From DATDYB01 sp036517115 (GTDB lineage Bacteria; Patescibacteriota; Minisyncoccia; Phycocordibacterales; PALSA-1337), in NCBI GenBank assembly GCA_036517115.1, contig DATDYB010000005.1:1-64000 (forward strand): DNA of 64,000 nucleotides. Direction: 5' to 3'. Both the position numbers and the translations under genes were made by a program. The notes beneath the pieces are model-generated. The model was not told where the DNA came from, made no database searches, and was given only the letters and a program-made list of their open reading frames with translations. Positions 25,953 to 36,066 of the stretch are shown piece by piece; positions within the stretch are counted from its first letter, which is position 1, and every line of letters starts with the position of its first letter.

Positions 25953-26945
25953 CTAGCGAACGCTCATCCTGCTTACGTTATCCCCCATGAGCGTCTCGTG
26001 AATATGCCGCCATTTCGCGTCATAAGGGAAATCGTACGCGCTCAACATTTCGTTTTTCTCCCGACGGTGCTCGGCATTCGAACTGAAAAAATGGGTATCG
26101 CTGAACGATTGCATGAATTCAAAATAATCGGCGATAATATTCTTTGATGTTTCTACCAGGGAGTGAGTGTTGATGAACAGTTCGATATGTCCGTATCGTG
26201 GCAATCCTGATTTCAGAAAACGCTGATAGTTTTTGAAACTGACAAAAATGATATATTTCCCGCCCTCATCGAGGGATCGCAATTCCTCCAAAGACTCGAG
26301 GTACACCAGACCGTATCCTTTAGCCGATCGCGAATTCGATAGATATGTCATGGCTACGGAAAGCGTTTCAAACAAGTCAATAATAAAATATCTCGAGGTG
26401 TTGTTATTGAGCAGAAAAAATTCGCACATACCTCCATACCCTCCCCCGATCTCGCAAACATTCTTAATAGTGTCGGAAGCGGCGTGTGAAGCTATGAAAT
26501 TGTTGAATATGGCATATTTTCTGATGTTAGCGTTAAAAAAGAATATGCTTGTCCCTTCCCGTTCCTTTCTTCGGAAAGAGTAATAGAACTCTGAATGGAC
26601 GGGGTCAAACGCCGGAAACCGGAGACCCGAGTCGCATAAGAGATCGAAATCTCTGCGGAAGGCGGATGCTTGCTTTTTCTCCAGCAGCGATATTTTTGGC
26701 CATAGATATTTTTTTAAAAAGAATCCGACATGCAAAGTATCGTACGGGTAGGGCCTCGGTCTAAGGTTTTTTTCAGGCGGTTCAATAAGCCCTGCGCGAA
26801 AACTATTGTTATAAAAATGGAGCAGATCGGCAAGATCATGTCTGTCCGCTTGACGCGGATCCCACGTGCCAGTGTTGCTGAGATCCAGTTCGCCATCATA
26901 TTTTTTTTCTATGAACGCATGAACGATGTCGGCAGTAATTTTCAT
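25953..26945 (-). CDS. Putative sugar O-methyltransferase
   Basis: 330 residues. A SAM-binding motif VCEIGGGYGGMCEFFL lies near residue 165, followed by YFIIDLFETLSVAMTYL. The overall pattern matches the putative sugar O-methyltransferase family found in glycan loci. The N-terminal ~130 residues are helical and of unclear role. It would methylate a glycan residue, consistent with its neighbours, but the target is unknown. Confidence 0.65.
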   Translation of the reverse strand: MKITADIVHAFIEKKYDGELDLSNTGTWDPRQADRHDLADLLHFYNNSFRAGLIEPPEKNLRPRPYPYDTLHVGFFLKKYLWPKISLLEKKQASAFRRDFDLLCDSGLRFPAFDPVHSEFYYSFRRKEREGTSIFFFNANIRKYAIFNNFIASHAASDTIKNVCEIGGGYGGMCEFFLLNNNTSRYFIIDLFETLSVAMTYLSNSRSAKGYGLVYLESLEELRSLDEGGKYIIFVSFKNYQRFLKSGLPRYGHIELFINTHSLVETSKNIIADYFEFMQSFSDTHFFSSNAEHRREKNEMLSAYDFPYDAKWRHIHETLMGDNVSRMSVR

Positions 26946-27031
26946 AAAAATTTCGAGTATCTTAAATTATAGCATTACGTTATCGCTCCATGCAATTTTC
27001 CCTTACGCATGGATTTTGTCATGATACGAAA

Positions 27032-27068
27032 CATAAAATGTTGAACACCGAGTGTTCAACATTTTATG
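27032..27068. repeat. Palindromic repeat family D, copy D1
   Basis: A perfect palindrome with 17-bp arms (CATAAAATGTTGAACAC and its complement) around the loop CGA. The core GTTGAACACCGAGTGTTCAAC recurs at 41949 and 62401. It lies between divergent glycan genes. Confidence 0.8.
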
Positions 27069-27110
27069 AATATTTGGCAGATATGGCTTCAGTTGCTATG
27101 ATGCTTGCAT

Positions 27111-28628
27111 ATGAAAATATGCTTCTTTTTACAGAGACGCTTCGCGTCGATCGGACACGCGCTCGCGTGCAACCTGAAAGAGCGTCATGGCATCAAAGAT
27201 TTCTGCGCCTATGTCAGTATGCGAGAGAGCTATGAATTTCTGACCAACCAGACGGACATCGCCTACACCTCACTCCTCTCCGACGAAGATATTCACAAAA
27301 AAATGAAAGACGAAAAACTCGATATGGAGTATCTCAAGAACCTCGAACGAGAATATGGAAACCCCAATCTGTGGCCGTATCTTTTCATCGACCGAATCGT
27401 CATGCACGGCCAGCTTATCCGCGAATACCCACACGACCGGCCGCTCTACACCGAGGAAGAAATGCTTCGACTTCTCCAAGTTACCGCCAAGGAGATTATC
27501 GGCTTTCTCGATCGGGAGAAACCGGACGTGCTCGTTATCTCCGTAGTGGCTTCCCTTGGAAGCTCACTCCTCTATTTCATCGCTCAAAAGAAAGGCATAA
27601 AAACCATTAACCTTGAACAAACAAGGATCGGCAATCGCATCGCTCTTTCGGAGAGTTATAAAAATTTCACCTGGGCGACCAAACGCGCTCGCAATAGAGA
27701 AGTGATCTTCGCGCCGTCAGTTATGAAAGACGCCCGCGCGTACATAGAACGGTTCCGCGCCAAACCGACCGCATACAACTCGGTATACGATCCCGAAAAG
27801 AATCAGGTCAACCGCCGCTCGCAACTGCGATTTCTCCGCCCCGCCAATCTAGCATGGAGCATACTCTGGCACGCCAAGGAACTGTATCGCGATATCCGAA
27901 AAAAAAATCGCGATTTCGACGATGTGCGAATATGGTGGCTCCTGTGGGACAAAGTCAAACGCAAGGCAAGGACGATGCGCGGATATAACGACCTCTACAG
28001 CAGTGTTGATTGGAATAAGCCGTTCGCCTTTTATCCACTACATGTTGATCCTGAAATGGCCACCATGCTGCTCGCTCCGTGCTACACTAATCAGCCGGAG
28101 CTCATCCGCCAGATCGCTAGGGCGCTCCCTGTCGGCTACACGCTCTATGTTAAAGAGCATGTGGTGATGTCAGGATATCGGCCACGCTCCTATTACAGAG
28201 ATATCGTCAAAATTCCAAACGTAAAACTGGTGCATCCGGCAGTGCGGGGATTTGATCTCGCCAAGGCGGCGAACATCGTTGTTACGATTTCAGGCACGGC
28301 CGGTTTCGAGGCCGTGATACTCGGCAACCCAACAATCACCTTCGGCGAAATATTTTATAATGACCTCTCATTCGTCAAGCGGATCCGAAGCATCGAAGAA
28401 CTTCCTTTCGTCATACGAGATCAGCTGAATCATTTCAAATGCGATGAAGAGGAGCTGACGCGGTATGTCGCGGCGCTTTTTGAAGAGTCCGTTGATGTTG
28501 ACTATATGGACTTATGGCTCAACGCGAAATCAGATGAGGAGATCAGGCGCAATGCGGGAATAACGCGGTTGGCCGATTTATTGGCTAAGAAAATACTTGC
28601 GGTGACGGACAATACAACTAAATTATGA
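27111..28628 (+). CDS. Capsule polysaccharide biosynthesis-like GT-B protein
   Basis: 505 residues. The C-terminal part has GYTLYVKEHVVMSGYRPRSY, then VKLVHPAVRGFDLAKAA and TISGTAGFEAVILGNPTITFG, which resemble the KpsS/KpsC capsule enzymes and related retaining glycosyltransferases. The N-terminus MKICFFLQRRFASIGHAL begins at ATG 27111 just inside a longer TTG-initiated frame. No membrane helices. It overlaps the following GT4 gene by 4 nt. Confidence 0.7.
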   Translation: MKICFFLQRRFASIGHALACNLKERHGIKDFCAYVSMRESYEFLTNQTDIAYTSLLSDEDIHKKMKDEKLDMEYLKNLEREYGNPNLWPYLFIDRIVMHGQLIREYPHDRPLYTEEEMLRLLQVTAKEIIGFLDREKPDVLVISVVASLGSSLLYFIAQKKGIKTINLEQTRIGNRIALSESYKNFTWATKRARNREVIFAPSVMKDARAYIERFRAKPTAYNSVYDPEKNQVNRRSQLRFLRPANLAWSILWHAKELYRDIRKKNRDFDDVRIWWLLWDKVKRKARTMRGYNDLYSSVDWNKPFAFYPLHVDPEMATMLLAPCYTNQPELIRQIARALPVGYTLYVKEHVVMSGYRPRSYYRDIVKIPNVKLVHPAVRGFDLAKAANIVVTISGTAGFEAVILGNPTITFGEIFYNDLSFVKRIRSIEELPFVIRDQLNHFKCDEEELTRYVAALFEESVDVDYMDLWLNAKSDEEIRRNAGITRLADLLAKKILAVTDNTTKL

Positions 28629-29824
28629 AAATCACCTTCATCACCCCTAAAATAAATTTCGTCTCGGCCGGCGGCTCGGTCTTCGATATTGATCTTAAAA
28701 TGAAGGCGTTTATGAAAATGGGAGCGGATATCCGATGCGTGACGCCCTTTTCCGACGACAACGACATGCCACAGAAACCGCCCTACCCCGTGATCGAAGA
28801 GCTCATCGCTAGACGAGGGCTCGCGGGCATCGCATGGGGCGTATATAAAATTTTGAAAAAATACGAAAAGGGCACGGACTTTTTCCATATTGACGGTCAT
28901 ATTTATTTTTACGGCGCGGGACTCTACAAACGTCTCGGCGGGAAAGTTCCCATCATTGCCTTTTTCAACCGCGAGCAGCCCATCTGGGGACACGACAACC
29001 CGAAATATTCATTTGGTATGTTCGACGAGCCGGCGGACGCGCGATGGTGGAGAAAACTGTGGCTAAAACTTCGGTATCAGATTGAGTCAAAAATTGGCAC
29101 CTGGCTCGCCAACGCGATTGAGATCGGCACCTTCCATACCCCGACTCTCCAGAAGCGCTACAATGATTTCGGATTGCATATACAGTATCAACTCATCAAT
29201 CCTGACTTGGCGGGCATTGACACCAAAGGTGCTTCTCGCAGTGTCGCCTCTTTCACGCATACGCCACTTCGGCTTGCCGCGGCGGGACGGCTCATTCCCA
29301 CTAAAGGATTTGATCTTCTCTTCAAAGCTTTCTCGCTTGTACCACGCCGACAACGATTCACGCTAACCCTTGCCGGCGAAGGGCCTGATGAACCGCGCCT
29401 CCGAAACCTCGCCAAGGAATGGGGTATTGAAAAAGAAGTGAGCTTCACCGGCTGGCTAACCCATGACAAACTCTTCCCCTTCTTTGAATCATCCGACGTG
29501 TTTCTCATGCCGCGTTGGCGGCCGGAACTTTCTTCGGTCGTGCTTATGGAAGCGATGTCCCACGGACTGGTGGCAGTAGTGCCGAAAGGTGGCGGGCTCG
29601 AATGGGCCGGCGGCAAAGCCATCGTCGGTTTTGATTTCGACGATCCGGAGAGTCTGGCTCGGGCAATTGATTCTCTCGGCAATCCGGAATTTTTGGCGGA
29701 GAAATCCGCGGCCATCGGCAAGCGCATCGAATTTCTGCATTATGAAAATTGGTTGCCCGTCACCTATCTCTTTATGAAAAAAGTGTTGGCTGAAAAAAAC
29801 AAAACAAAAAGAGCAGGACGCTAA
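28625..29824 (+). CDS. GT4-family glycosyltransferase
   Basis: 399 residues with the GT-B fold of GT4 enzymes: an N-terminal acceptor lobe (ITFITPKINFVSAGGSVFD) and a C-terminal donor lobe with AAAGRLIPTKGFDLLFKAF, FTLTLAGEGPDEPRLR and the EX7E region PELSSVVLMEAMSHG. It transfers a sugar from a nucleotide donor to a glycan or lipid carrier in the cytoplasm. The donor cannot be told. Confidence 0.88.
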   Translation: MKITFITPKINFVSAGGSVFDIDLKMKAFMKMGADIRCVTPFSDDNDMPQKPPYPVIEELIARRGLAGIAWGVYKILKKYEKGTDFFHIDGHIYFYGAGLYKRLGGKVPIIAFFNREQPIWGHDNPKYSFGMFDEPADARWWRKLWLKLRYQIESKIGTWLANAIEIGTFHTPTLQKRYNDFGLHIQYQLINPDLAGIDTKGASRSVASFTHTPLRLAAAGRLIPTKGFDLLFKAFSLVPRRQRFTLTLAGEGPDEPRLRNLAKEWGIEKEVSFTGWLTHDKLFPFFESSDVFLMPRWRPELSSVVLMEAMSHGLVAVVPKGGGLEWAGGKAIVGFDFDDPESLARAIDSLGNPEFLAEKSAAIGKRIEFLHYENWLPVTYLFMKKVLAEKNKTKRAGR

Positions 29825-29867
29825 ACGCAAAATTGATTTCTAGTCGCCTGTCCTATATAGTAGTGGA

Positions 29868-31001
29868 ATGTCAAAAGTGGCTCTCATTAGCGGTTCAGCG
29901 GGTTTAATTGGCTCTGAGGCAGCCCGATTTTTCGCATCTAAAGGATTTCTCATTGTCGGTATCGACAATGATATGCGCGCATATTTTTTTGGTAAGGAAG
30001 CGAGTACAGATTGGAATCGGGTGCGTGTTGAAAAAAAACTTGGTAAACAATACCTCCATTACAATGTGGATATTCGAGACAACACTGCCCTCGAAAAAAT
30101 TTTCAAAAAACATCAATTTAACATCATCATTCATACCGCTGCACAACCTTCCCACGATTGGGCAATGAAGGAACCTTTAACCGACTTCACGGTGAATGCT
30201 CTTGGTACTCTCCATATGCTCGAACATATGCGCAAATATTCACCCAAAGCCACCTTTATCTTTACCTCGACCAATAAGGTGTACGGCGATCTGCCAAATG
30301 AGCTACCACTCATCGAAGGTGAGCAGCGTTTCGAGATCGACAAGAACCATTCATATCATAAGCATGGTATCGACGAAACAATGAGTATCGATAACTCTAT
30401 TCATAGTATTTTTGGGGCATCTAAGATAGCAGCGGACATCTTAGTGCAGGAGTATGGAAAATATTTTAAATTAAATACTGGCGTGTTTCGAGGAGGCTGT
30501 CTCACCGGACCCTCACATAGCGGTACAACACTCCATGGATTCTTATCATATCTAGTAAAATGCATTGCAATAGGTAAAAAATATACGATTTTTGGCTACA
30601 AGGGTAAACAAGTGCGTGATAACATCCACGCCTTTGACCTTATCAATATGTTCTGGCACTACCACCAGAAACCACGCAAGGGCGAAGTTTACAATGCTGG
30701 CGGCGGTAGACATTCAAACATTTCGATGAAGGAGGCGATTAAAAAAATTGAAAAAATATTAAGGAAAAAAGCTATTGTTGAATACCATGACAAGCCGCGC
30801 ACAGGTGATCATATCTGGTATATTTCAGATGTCAGAAAATTTAAAGAGCATTATCCGAAATGGTATTATAGCTATTCGATCGACGATATACTCGCTGAAC
30901 TCTGTAAAGCGTATACGGTCAAGTCGCCAAAGCGGAAAACTTCCACTGGTTTAAGTGAGCGCAAGAGGCGTAGATCGAAGGGTCGTGTGGTGACAAAATA
31001 A
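29868..31001 (+). CDS. NAD-dependent sugar epimerase, CDP-paratose 2-epimerase-like
   Basis: 377 residues of the extended SDR family: [18 protein letters not shown] cofactor motif, TSTNKVYGD, and FGASKIAAD where the usual YxxxK appears as Phe-x3-Lys. The [18 protein letters not shown] and [16 protein letters not shown] blocks resemble tyvelose/CDP-paratose 2-epimerases. The last ~30 residues are basic and low in complexity, and their coding region overlaps the 3' end of the convergent gene by 130 bp, so they look like a read-on extension. By eye the gene is more AT-rich than its neighbours, which hints at transfer. Confidence 0.75.
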   Translation: MSKVALISGSAGLIGSEAARFFASKGFLIVGIDNDMRAYFFGKEASTDWNRVRVEKKLGKQYLHYNVDIRDNTALEKIFKKHQFNIIIHTAAQPSHDWAMKEPLTDFTVNALGTLHMLEHMRKYSPKATFIFTSTNKVYGDLPNELPLIEGEQRFEIDKNHSYHKHGIDETMSIDNSIHSIFGASKIAADILVQEYGKYFKLNTGVFRGGCLTGPSHSGTTLHGFLSYLVKCIAIGKKYTIFGYKGKQVRDNIHAFDLINMFWHYHQKPRKGEVYNAGGGRHSNISMKEAIKKIEKILRKKAIVEYHDKPRTGDHIWYISDVRKFKEHYPKWYYSYSIDDILAELCKAYTVKSPKRKTSTGLSERKRRRSKGRVVTK

Positions 31002-32632
31002 TCTATCCTGTATTTTTTGAGCTCCTCACCGAAATCGTTTTTTATGAACATTTTGTATCGCTGTAGGAGTTCTTCGATCCGCATCGTTGACTGCGGATCG
31101 CGCTCTCGTCTGAAGAGATGGTTCCAGTCGGTGAAAAAATACTCGCGTACATCCACTTCATGTGATTCGAGGTATTCCCGCGCTCCGAGAGCAGTCACTC
31201 CCTCAAGCTTCATTTTGACCAAAAAGTTATGATAAAGTCTTTCTTCAGGAGGTACGGCGCCGAGATAGCCTGAAAGATAAACGTTAGAGCGCGTAAATGC
31301 GGGTACGAGCCTCATGAACTCTTCCTTCGGCTCGTCCGCAAGAACCACAGAGTCTTTGGGGGCATGAAGTGAGAGGTAGTCGAGCACCGGCGTATAGTCC
31401 TGCATTGCTCTGAAATGACCCATGGAATAGCTGTAGCTTCGCACACTCGCTATTCCATAGAAAAGACATGCTCCGATCACGAGTGCCGAAGAAAGGTACA
31501 GTAACCAGGGTTTTTTGTGAATCATTCTAAAGTACACGACCGAGAGTACAATGTATGAAATCGGAATAGTGTATTGGACGAAATGATAGGGCCATATTGT
31601 TCTTCCGGTAATCAATTGCTGACTGAACACAACAATAGAAGTAGCGGCGAGCGCCAAAGAAAAAACAATCCATTTTTCTTCCAATATTTTTTGCACCGTG
31701 CTTTTCCGATACAGCGTGACCAGCCCGATGATGAAAAGTACGATCGTGAGTGTTGCCACTTTGTTAATAATCGGCGCGTGCGTGAGGATGAGGCCGTTCA
31801 TTACCGCGGCGCGTGCGTCCTCTCCCGCTTTCGCCATGCCGAGCACATAGACTCCATCGACCACAACTATGGACAGGACGGTAATCAGGAAGTATCGGAG
31901 TGTTAGCCACTCCTTGCGAATAAGTACATACACGATAAGGAGACAGAGGACGGTGAGCGCGATGGCCCAGGCGAAAATATAGCCGATACATGCTCCGGCG
32001 AGCAATCCGGCACCGATCGCGATAGGTACGGATGGCTTTTTAAAAAGCTTCCAAAGCATCAGGAGGTATCCGAACAGAAAAAGTGCTCCGGTGATCGGGT
32101 TTACCGGTCGCGTCCACAGACTAAGCTGTGTGTCGTGGAGCGAATCGGTTACTACGGCAAGCGTTCGATGAACATCGACAAAGTCGTACCCCAAGACCAC
32201 CAGGAGGGCCGCGGAAAGTGCGGCAAGTGTTGCGATGCCACGGGACATCCCCTCCATAAGCTTACATACCAGAAAATAGACGAGCAAGAAGAGCAGGGCT
32301 GGAAACAGGAACTTCGCCAACACGATGGCGGAAGCGAATGAAATGCCGAGCATCTTAGCCATACTGACGTAGAGGAATTCACCGATGGGCGGCACCATTG
32401 CCGGGCGATCTTTGTATTCATAGAACACAGGGGAAGCCACGGATGCGTGACCGTCGGCAATTTCTTGCATCCGCGCCAGATAATATTCTTCGTTATTGAG
32501 ATAGAAAAACGGAATGCCGCGATACTCGTTGCCGAGTGCTTGCGGAGCGAGCACTGCCGGCAGCACGCATAGAAAGCCCGCGATGAGCGCACCGCACAGG
32601 ACGGGTAAACATTGTTTAAAATTCTCTGACAT
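30872..32632 (-). CDS. Polytopic GT-C-like membrane protein
   Basis: 586 residues with 10 or more hydrophobic helices and a C-terminal soluble part. An early luminal loop holds [17 protein letters not shown], resembling the acidic first loop of GT-C glycosyltransferases that use polyprenyl-phosphate sugars. The gene at 38592 is a paralogue sharing the RMQE(I/V)ADGH motif and layout. Probably a lipid-linked-sugar-dependent glycosyltransferase in the membrane; the substrate is unknown. The start overlaps the upstream methyltransferase stop by 1 nt. Confidence 0.65.
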   Translation of the reverse strand: MSENFKQCLPVLCGALIAGFLCVLPAVLAPQALGNEYRGIPFFYLNNEEYYLARMQEIADGHASVASPVFYEYKDRPAMVPPIGEFLYVSMAKMLGISFASAIVLAKFLFPALLFLLVYFLVCKLMEGMSRGIATLAALSAALLVVLGYDFVDVHRTLAVVTDSLHDTQLSLWTRPVNPITGALFLFGYLLMLWKLFKKPSVPIAIGAGLLAGACIGYIFAWAIALTVLCLLIVYVLIRKEWLTLRYFLITVLSIVVVDGVYVLGMAKAGEDARAAVMNGLILTHAPIINKVATLTIVLFIIGLVTLYRKSTVQKILEEKWIVFSLALAATSIVVFSQQLITGRTIWPYHFVQYTIPISYIVLSVVYFRMIHKKPWLLYLSSALVIGACLFYGIASVRSYSYSMGHFRAMQDYTPVLDYLSLHAPKDSVVLADEPKEEFMRLVPAFTRSNVYLSGYLGAVPPEERLYHNFLVKMKLEGVTALGAREYLESHEVDVREYFFTDWNHLFRRERDPQSTMRIEELLQRYKMFIKNDFGEELKKYRIDYFVTTRPFDLRLLRSLKPVEVFRFGDLTVYALQSSASISSIE

Positions 32633-33243
32633 TAACTTTTTTGAAGTCTGACATAGAGCATATCCTCGAGCTTTATAAAGCGGTCCGGACTTGGAATGAC
32701 GTTTAATTCCATGATCGGATATTCTTTAAAAAATCTTTTATTCTCTTCGAGCGTCCGGATGAATCTGCCCTGATCGTTTCGGATAAAAAGCTTGGTGATG
32801 ACATTGTCTTTTTCCGGCTGTGATAGAGGATCGAAAAAATGCAGCATTCCTCCTTTTTTCAATTTTGAAAAAAGCACCGCGAGAATGCTCCTCCACGCTT
32901 CGTCGGAGAGATGGTGGCCGGCGCAGGCAACAAGCACATGGTCAAAGTCAGTCTCCGGAAACGGCTGTTCTAAAATATCCGCGCACACAAAGCGGATGTT
33001 CGGGTACGTACTCCAGTTTCTCGCCGCGGCGGCGATCGCTTCGCAATCAACATCAATTCCCAAGTAGTCGAAGTCGGCGAAAGCCGCAGTGCTGTTGCCC
33101 ATCGAACAGCCGAAATCGAGCAGCTTGCCTTTGGTGTGAAAAACAGACGGATACAGCCCAAGCTTCCACGCGTTGGCTCCGACGAATGTCTGGAATATAT
33201 TCCAGACGAAAGGAATGTTGAGGATTTTTTTAATGAGAGACAT
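32632..33243 (-). CDS. Class I SAM-dependent methyltransferase
   Basis: 203 residues. Motif I LLDFGCSMGNSTAAF lies near residue 41, and YLGIDVDCEAI and VLVACAGHHLSDEAW follow in the expected order. The target is unknown. It is coupled to the GT-C-like gene (1-nt overlap), suggesting that both act on the same glycan. Confidence 0.8.
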   Translation of the reverse strand: MSLIKKILNIPFVWNIFQTFVGANAWKLGLYPSVFHTKGKLLDFGCSMGNSTAAFADFDYLGIDVDCEAIAAAARNWSTYPNIRFVCADILEQPFPETDFDHVLVACAGHHLSDEAWRSILAVLFSKLKKGGMLHFFDPLSQPEKDNVITKLFIRNDQGRFIRTLEENKRFFKEYPIMELNVIPSPDRFIKLEDMLYVRLQKS

Positions 33244-33272
33244 GAGTTATATACCAGAATGATAACGCTCTG

Positions 33273-33376
33273 CCGCACCATGCAAAAAAGTTCGCGCTCC
33301 GGGCCGCTGGTGTAGGCAACGGCATCTGTAGACGAGCCGGCAGGCCACCGTCTACGAACTTTTTTGCATGGTGCGG
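33273..33376. repeat. Palindromic repeat family C, copy C3
   Basis: Perfect 22-bp arms (CCGCACCATGCAAAAAAGTT plus CG, complement at 33355-33376). The core begins CGCTCCGGGCCGCTGG and ends GTCTA. The right arm provides the last codons and the stop codon of rfbB. Confidence 0.88.
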
Positions 33377-34374
33377 ATTCGCTGTACTGAATTATCTACT
33401 GAAGAGGTGCTTTTGTAAAACGCGAGGGTCTTTTTTAAACCAGACTCGAAAGAAATTTTTGGCGACCAGCCAAGCTCACGTTTGATTTTCGAACTGTCGA
33501 GCGAATAACGGAAATCATGCCCGGGTCGATCAGTGACGTATTCGATAGCCCCTTCATCCCTATCCGTCAAAGCGATGAGTTTCTTGGTCAAATCGATATT
33601 GCGTATTTCATTACTCCCACCAATATTATACACCTCGCCACTCTTCCCTCTCTGCCATACAGTGTCAATGGCATCAATATTATCCTCGACATAAATCCAG
33701 TCGCGAACATTGTTTCCCTTTCCGTAGACCGGTACTTTTTCTCCCTTAAGAAGGCGCGTCATGAAGAGCGGGATGAGTTTGGTGGTATCCTGCCTCGGAC
33801 CGTAGTTATTCGAGGACCTAGTGATAACCACATCCAGTCCGAAGGTTTTAAAATACGACCGCGCCAAAAGCTCTGCGCCGGCCTTCGAGGCACTGTAAGG
33901 ATTGTTTGGAGCGAGTATACTCTCTTCGGTGAAGCTCTTTTCCCCTTCCTGAAGCGAGCCATATACTTCGTCGGTGGACACATGCAGGAATCGCGAGACA
34001 CCGGTTTCTCGGGCAATGGACAGTAGATTGCCGGTACCTGCTACATTCGTTTCGATGAAGATCCCGGGATTACTGATGCTCATGTCAACGTGGCTTTCCG
34101 CGGCGAAGTGAATCACTCCATTGGGCTTGTGTTTTTTAAAAAGTTTTAAAAGTGCGGCCTTGTCGCGGATATCAGAGCGCTCGAAGGAAAAATTTCGGCT
34201 CTTTTGTATTTCCAAATTTTTCAAATTCCCCGCGTAGGTGAGCGAGTCCACGCACACGAAGTGAGTGTCCGTCCGCACAGGGACGTACTTATTAAGATAG
34301 TTGCTGCCGATAAAACCGGCTCCGCCGGTCACGAAAATAACAGATCCAGGTTTACTTTTTGCTTTTGATGTCAT
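33352..34374 (-). CDS. rfbB: dTDP-glucose 4,6-dehydratase
   Basis: 340 residues of the extended SDR family. It has the cofactor motif GGAGFIGSNYLNKY, HFAAESHVDMSI, the catalytic STDEVYG and YSASKAGAELLARSY blocks, and the dTDP-binding TRSSNNYGPRQ region. It converts dTDP-glucose to the 4-keto-6-deoxy intermediate of many deoxysugars. It overlaps the following rfbA-type gene by 23 nt. Its last residues (about RIRTMQKSS) come from the right arm of palindromic element C3. Confidence 0.93.
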   Translation of the reverse strand: MTSKAKSKPGSVIFVTGGAGFIGSNYLNKYVPVRTDTHFVCVDSLTYAGNLKNLEIQKSRNFSFERSDIRDKAALLKLFKKHKPNGVIHFAAESHVDMSISNPGIFIETNVAGTGNLLSIARETGVSRFLHVSTDEVYGSLQEGEKSFTEESILAPNNPYSASKAGAELLARSYFKTFGLDVVITRSSNNYGPRQDTTKLIPLFMTRLLKGEKVPVYGKGNNVRDWIYVEDNIDAIDTVWQRGKSGEVYNIGGSNEIRNIDLTKKLIALTDRDEGAIEYVTDRPGHDFRYSLDSSKIKRELGWSPKISFESGLKKTLAFYKSTSSVDNSVQRIRTMQKSS

Positions 34375-35101
34375 TGCTTTTTTCCCTCATATAGAGAGAC
34401 GCGTCGAGGAGACTATCAAATGTGCCGATGTCGAACCACGTCTTTTTGAGTAATACTGATTTCATAGACCCTTCTTTTATGTACTTGTTATTCAAATGAG
34501 TGATCTCATACTCACCCCGCTTGGAAGGTTTTTGACCCTCCAATTTCTTAAACACCGTATTGTCGTAAAGATAGAGCCCGATGACGGCGAGGTTTGATTT
34601 CGGCTTTGCCGGCTTTTCCTCAATTGACATGATGGCGCCGTTTTTATCAAGCTCCGCGATACCGAAGCGCTGTGGGTCGACCACTTCTTTCAGAAACACC
34701 ACCGATCCGCCTTTGAAATTTTTCACCTGCGGCGCAATATCATCTTCGATAATGTTGTCTCCCAAATAGAACAGACAATCATCATTACCGACATACTCTT
34801 TAGCAATACAGAGGCCGTAGGCGAGGCCGTTGGCTTCATTCTGGATTCCATACACAATCTGAATCTGTCTGCCAGTACGCTTGGACTTAAATGCCGCTCC
34901 AGAGCCCAAGAGCTTTACGAAATTTTCTATGTGGTGGGGAGAGGTTACGATCATGATACGGTCTATACCGGCTTCCACTATTTTTTCAATGGCATAGTAA
35001 ATGACCGGCTTATCATATAGCGATAAAAGATGTTTATTAGTGGCGAGAGTCAGTGGCGCGAGCCTGGTGCCGTTGCCGCCGGCAAGGATGACTGCTTTCA
35101 T
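34352..35101 (-). CDS. rfbA: Glucose-1-phosphate thymidylyltransferase-like nucleotidyltransferase
   Basis: 249 residues with the activation motif LAGGNGTRLAPLTLATNKHL, the FYLGDNIIED block and EEKPAKPKSNLAV. It makes dTDP-glucose from glucose-1-phosphate and dTTP, feeding rfbB beside it. It is somewhat shorter than the ~290-residue enterobacterial RmlA, lacking part of the C-terminal allosteric region. RmlC and RmlD are not seen next to it, so the final sugar need not be rhamnose. Confidence 0.88.
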   Translation of the reverse strand: MKAVILAGGNGTRLAPLTLATNKHLLSLYDKPVIYYAIEKIVEAGIDRIMIVTSPHHIENFVKLLGSGAAFKSKRTGRQIQIVYGIQNEANGLAYGLCIAKEYVGNDDCLFYLGDNIIEDDIAPQVKNFKGGSVVFLKEVVDPQRFGIAELDKNGAIMSIEEKPAKPKSNLAVIGLYLYDNTVFKKLEGQKPSKRGEYEITHLNNKYIKEGSMKSVLLKKTWFDIGTFDSLLDASLYMREKSNDIKSKK

Positions 35102-36066
35102 GGTTGTTTTTTCTTATGGTCGTTAATGATGTCTCTGATTATAAACCGCGGCCGGCCTTTTGTCTCCTCGAAAATACGGCCCACATATTCCCCCACAATG
35201 GAAAGTGTCAGGAGCTGGACCGCCGAAAAGAAAAGAATGAGGACGATGATGGTGGAGATGCCGCGCGGCGCGTCAGTCAAAAAGAATGAAACGACGTAAT
35301 ACAGCACGCCGATACATGCAAAAGCGGTAGTGCCAAGCGCCAAGTACGTTACCATCTCAAGCGGTTTGTAGGAAAAAGAGTAAATAGCCTTCCTTGCCCA
35401 ACGAAAGCCTCCAAGGAATCCTTTCACCGAGACCCCCTTTCGGCCGTCGTAGCGCTCCGGACGCTCATAAGGAATGCCTACTGACCGATATCCCACCCAC
35501 GCCCGCAAACCGCGGATGAAACGATCCCGTTCAGGCATGGCGTTTAGGTGATCGATCACCACCCGATCCATGAGCGAAAAATCTCCCGCATCAAGCTGTA
35601 CTGGTATATACGCCAGACGACTGAAGATAATATAGAAAAGATGATAGAAAAGCCACGCCTTAACTTTCCCCATGCTCGGCTCCCTTTTTTTTCTCGTGCC
35701 GTACACCACACTGAATCCCTTATTCCATTGCTTGACGAACTCAACGATGAGTTCCGGCGGATCCTGCAAATCGCCGTCCATGATGACAACCGCGTCGCCG
35801 GAAGCCTGCGCCATACCACTCGTAAACGCCGCCTGCGCGCCGAAATTGCGCGAATGATTCACCACCGTCAGGGCGCTATCCTTGGCAGCCAGATCTCGAA
35901 GAATCATTTCCGAATTGTCGGGACTGGCATCATTAACATAGATGATTTCATACGAGGAGGTGATATCTTTAAGCACGCTCGAGAGCCTCTCATAGAGAGC
36001 GAGAATATTGTACTCGTCATGATAACACACCACCACCACTGAAATTTTTTTATGCGTCAGTTTCAT
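35098..36066 (-). CDS. GT2 glycosyltransferase of the DPM/GtrB type
   Basis: 322 residues. The GT-A domain shows VVVVCYHDEYNILALYERL, the DxD motif in IMDGDLQDPPELI, and a C-terminal pair of transmembrane helices (about 230-290). This matches polyprenyl-phosphate glucosyl/mannosyltransferases such as GtrB, which load a sugar onto undecaprenyl phosphate. It overlaps its neighbours by 4 nt on both sides. Confidence 0.88.
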   Translation of the reverse strand: MKLTHKKISVVVVCYHDEYNILALYERLSSVLKDITSSYEIIYVNDASPDNSEMILRDLAAKDSALTVVNHSRNFGAQAAFTSGMAQASGDAVVIMDGDLQDPPELIVEFVKQWNKGFSVVYGTRKKREPSMGKVKAWLFYHLFYIIFSRLAYIPVQLDAGDFSLMDRVVIDHLNAMPERDRFIRGLRAWVGYRSVGIPYERPERYDGRKGVSVKGFLGGFRWARKAIYSFSYKPLEMVTYLALGTTAFACIGVLYYVVSFFLTDAPRGISTIIVLILFFSAVQLLTLSIVGEYVGRIFEETKGRPRFIIRDIINDHKKKQP

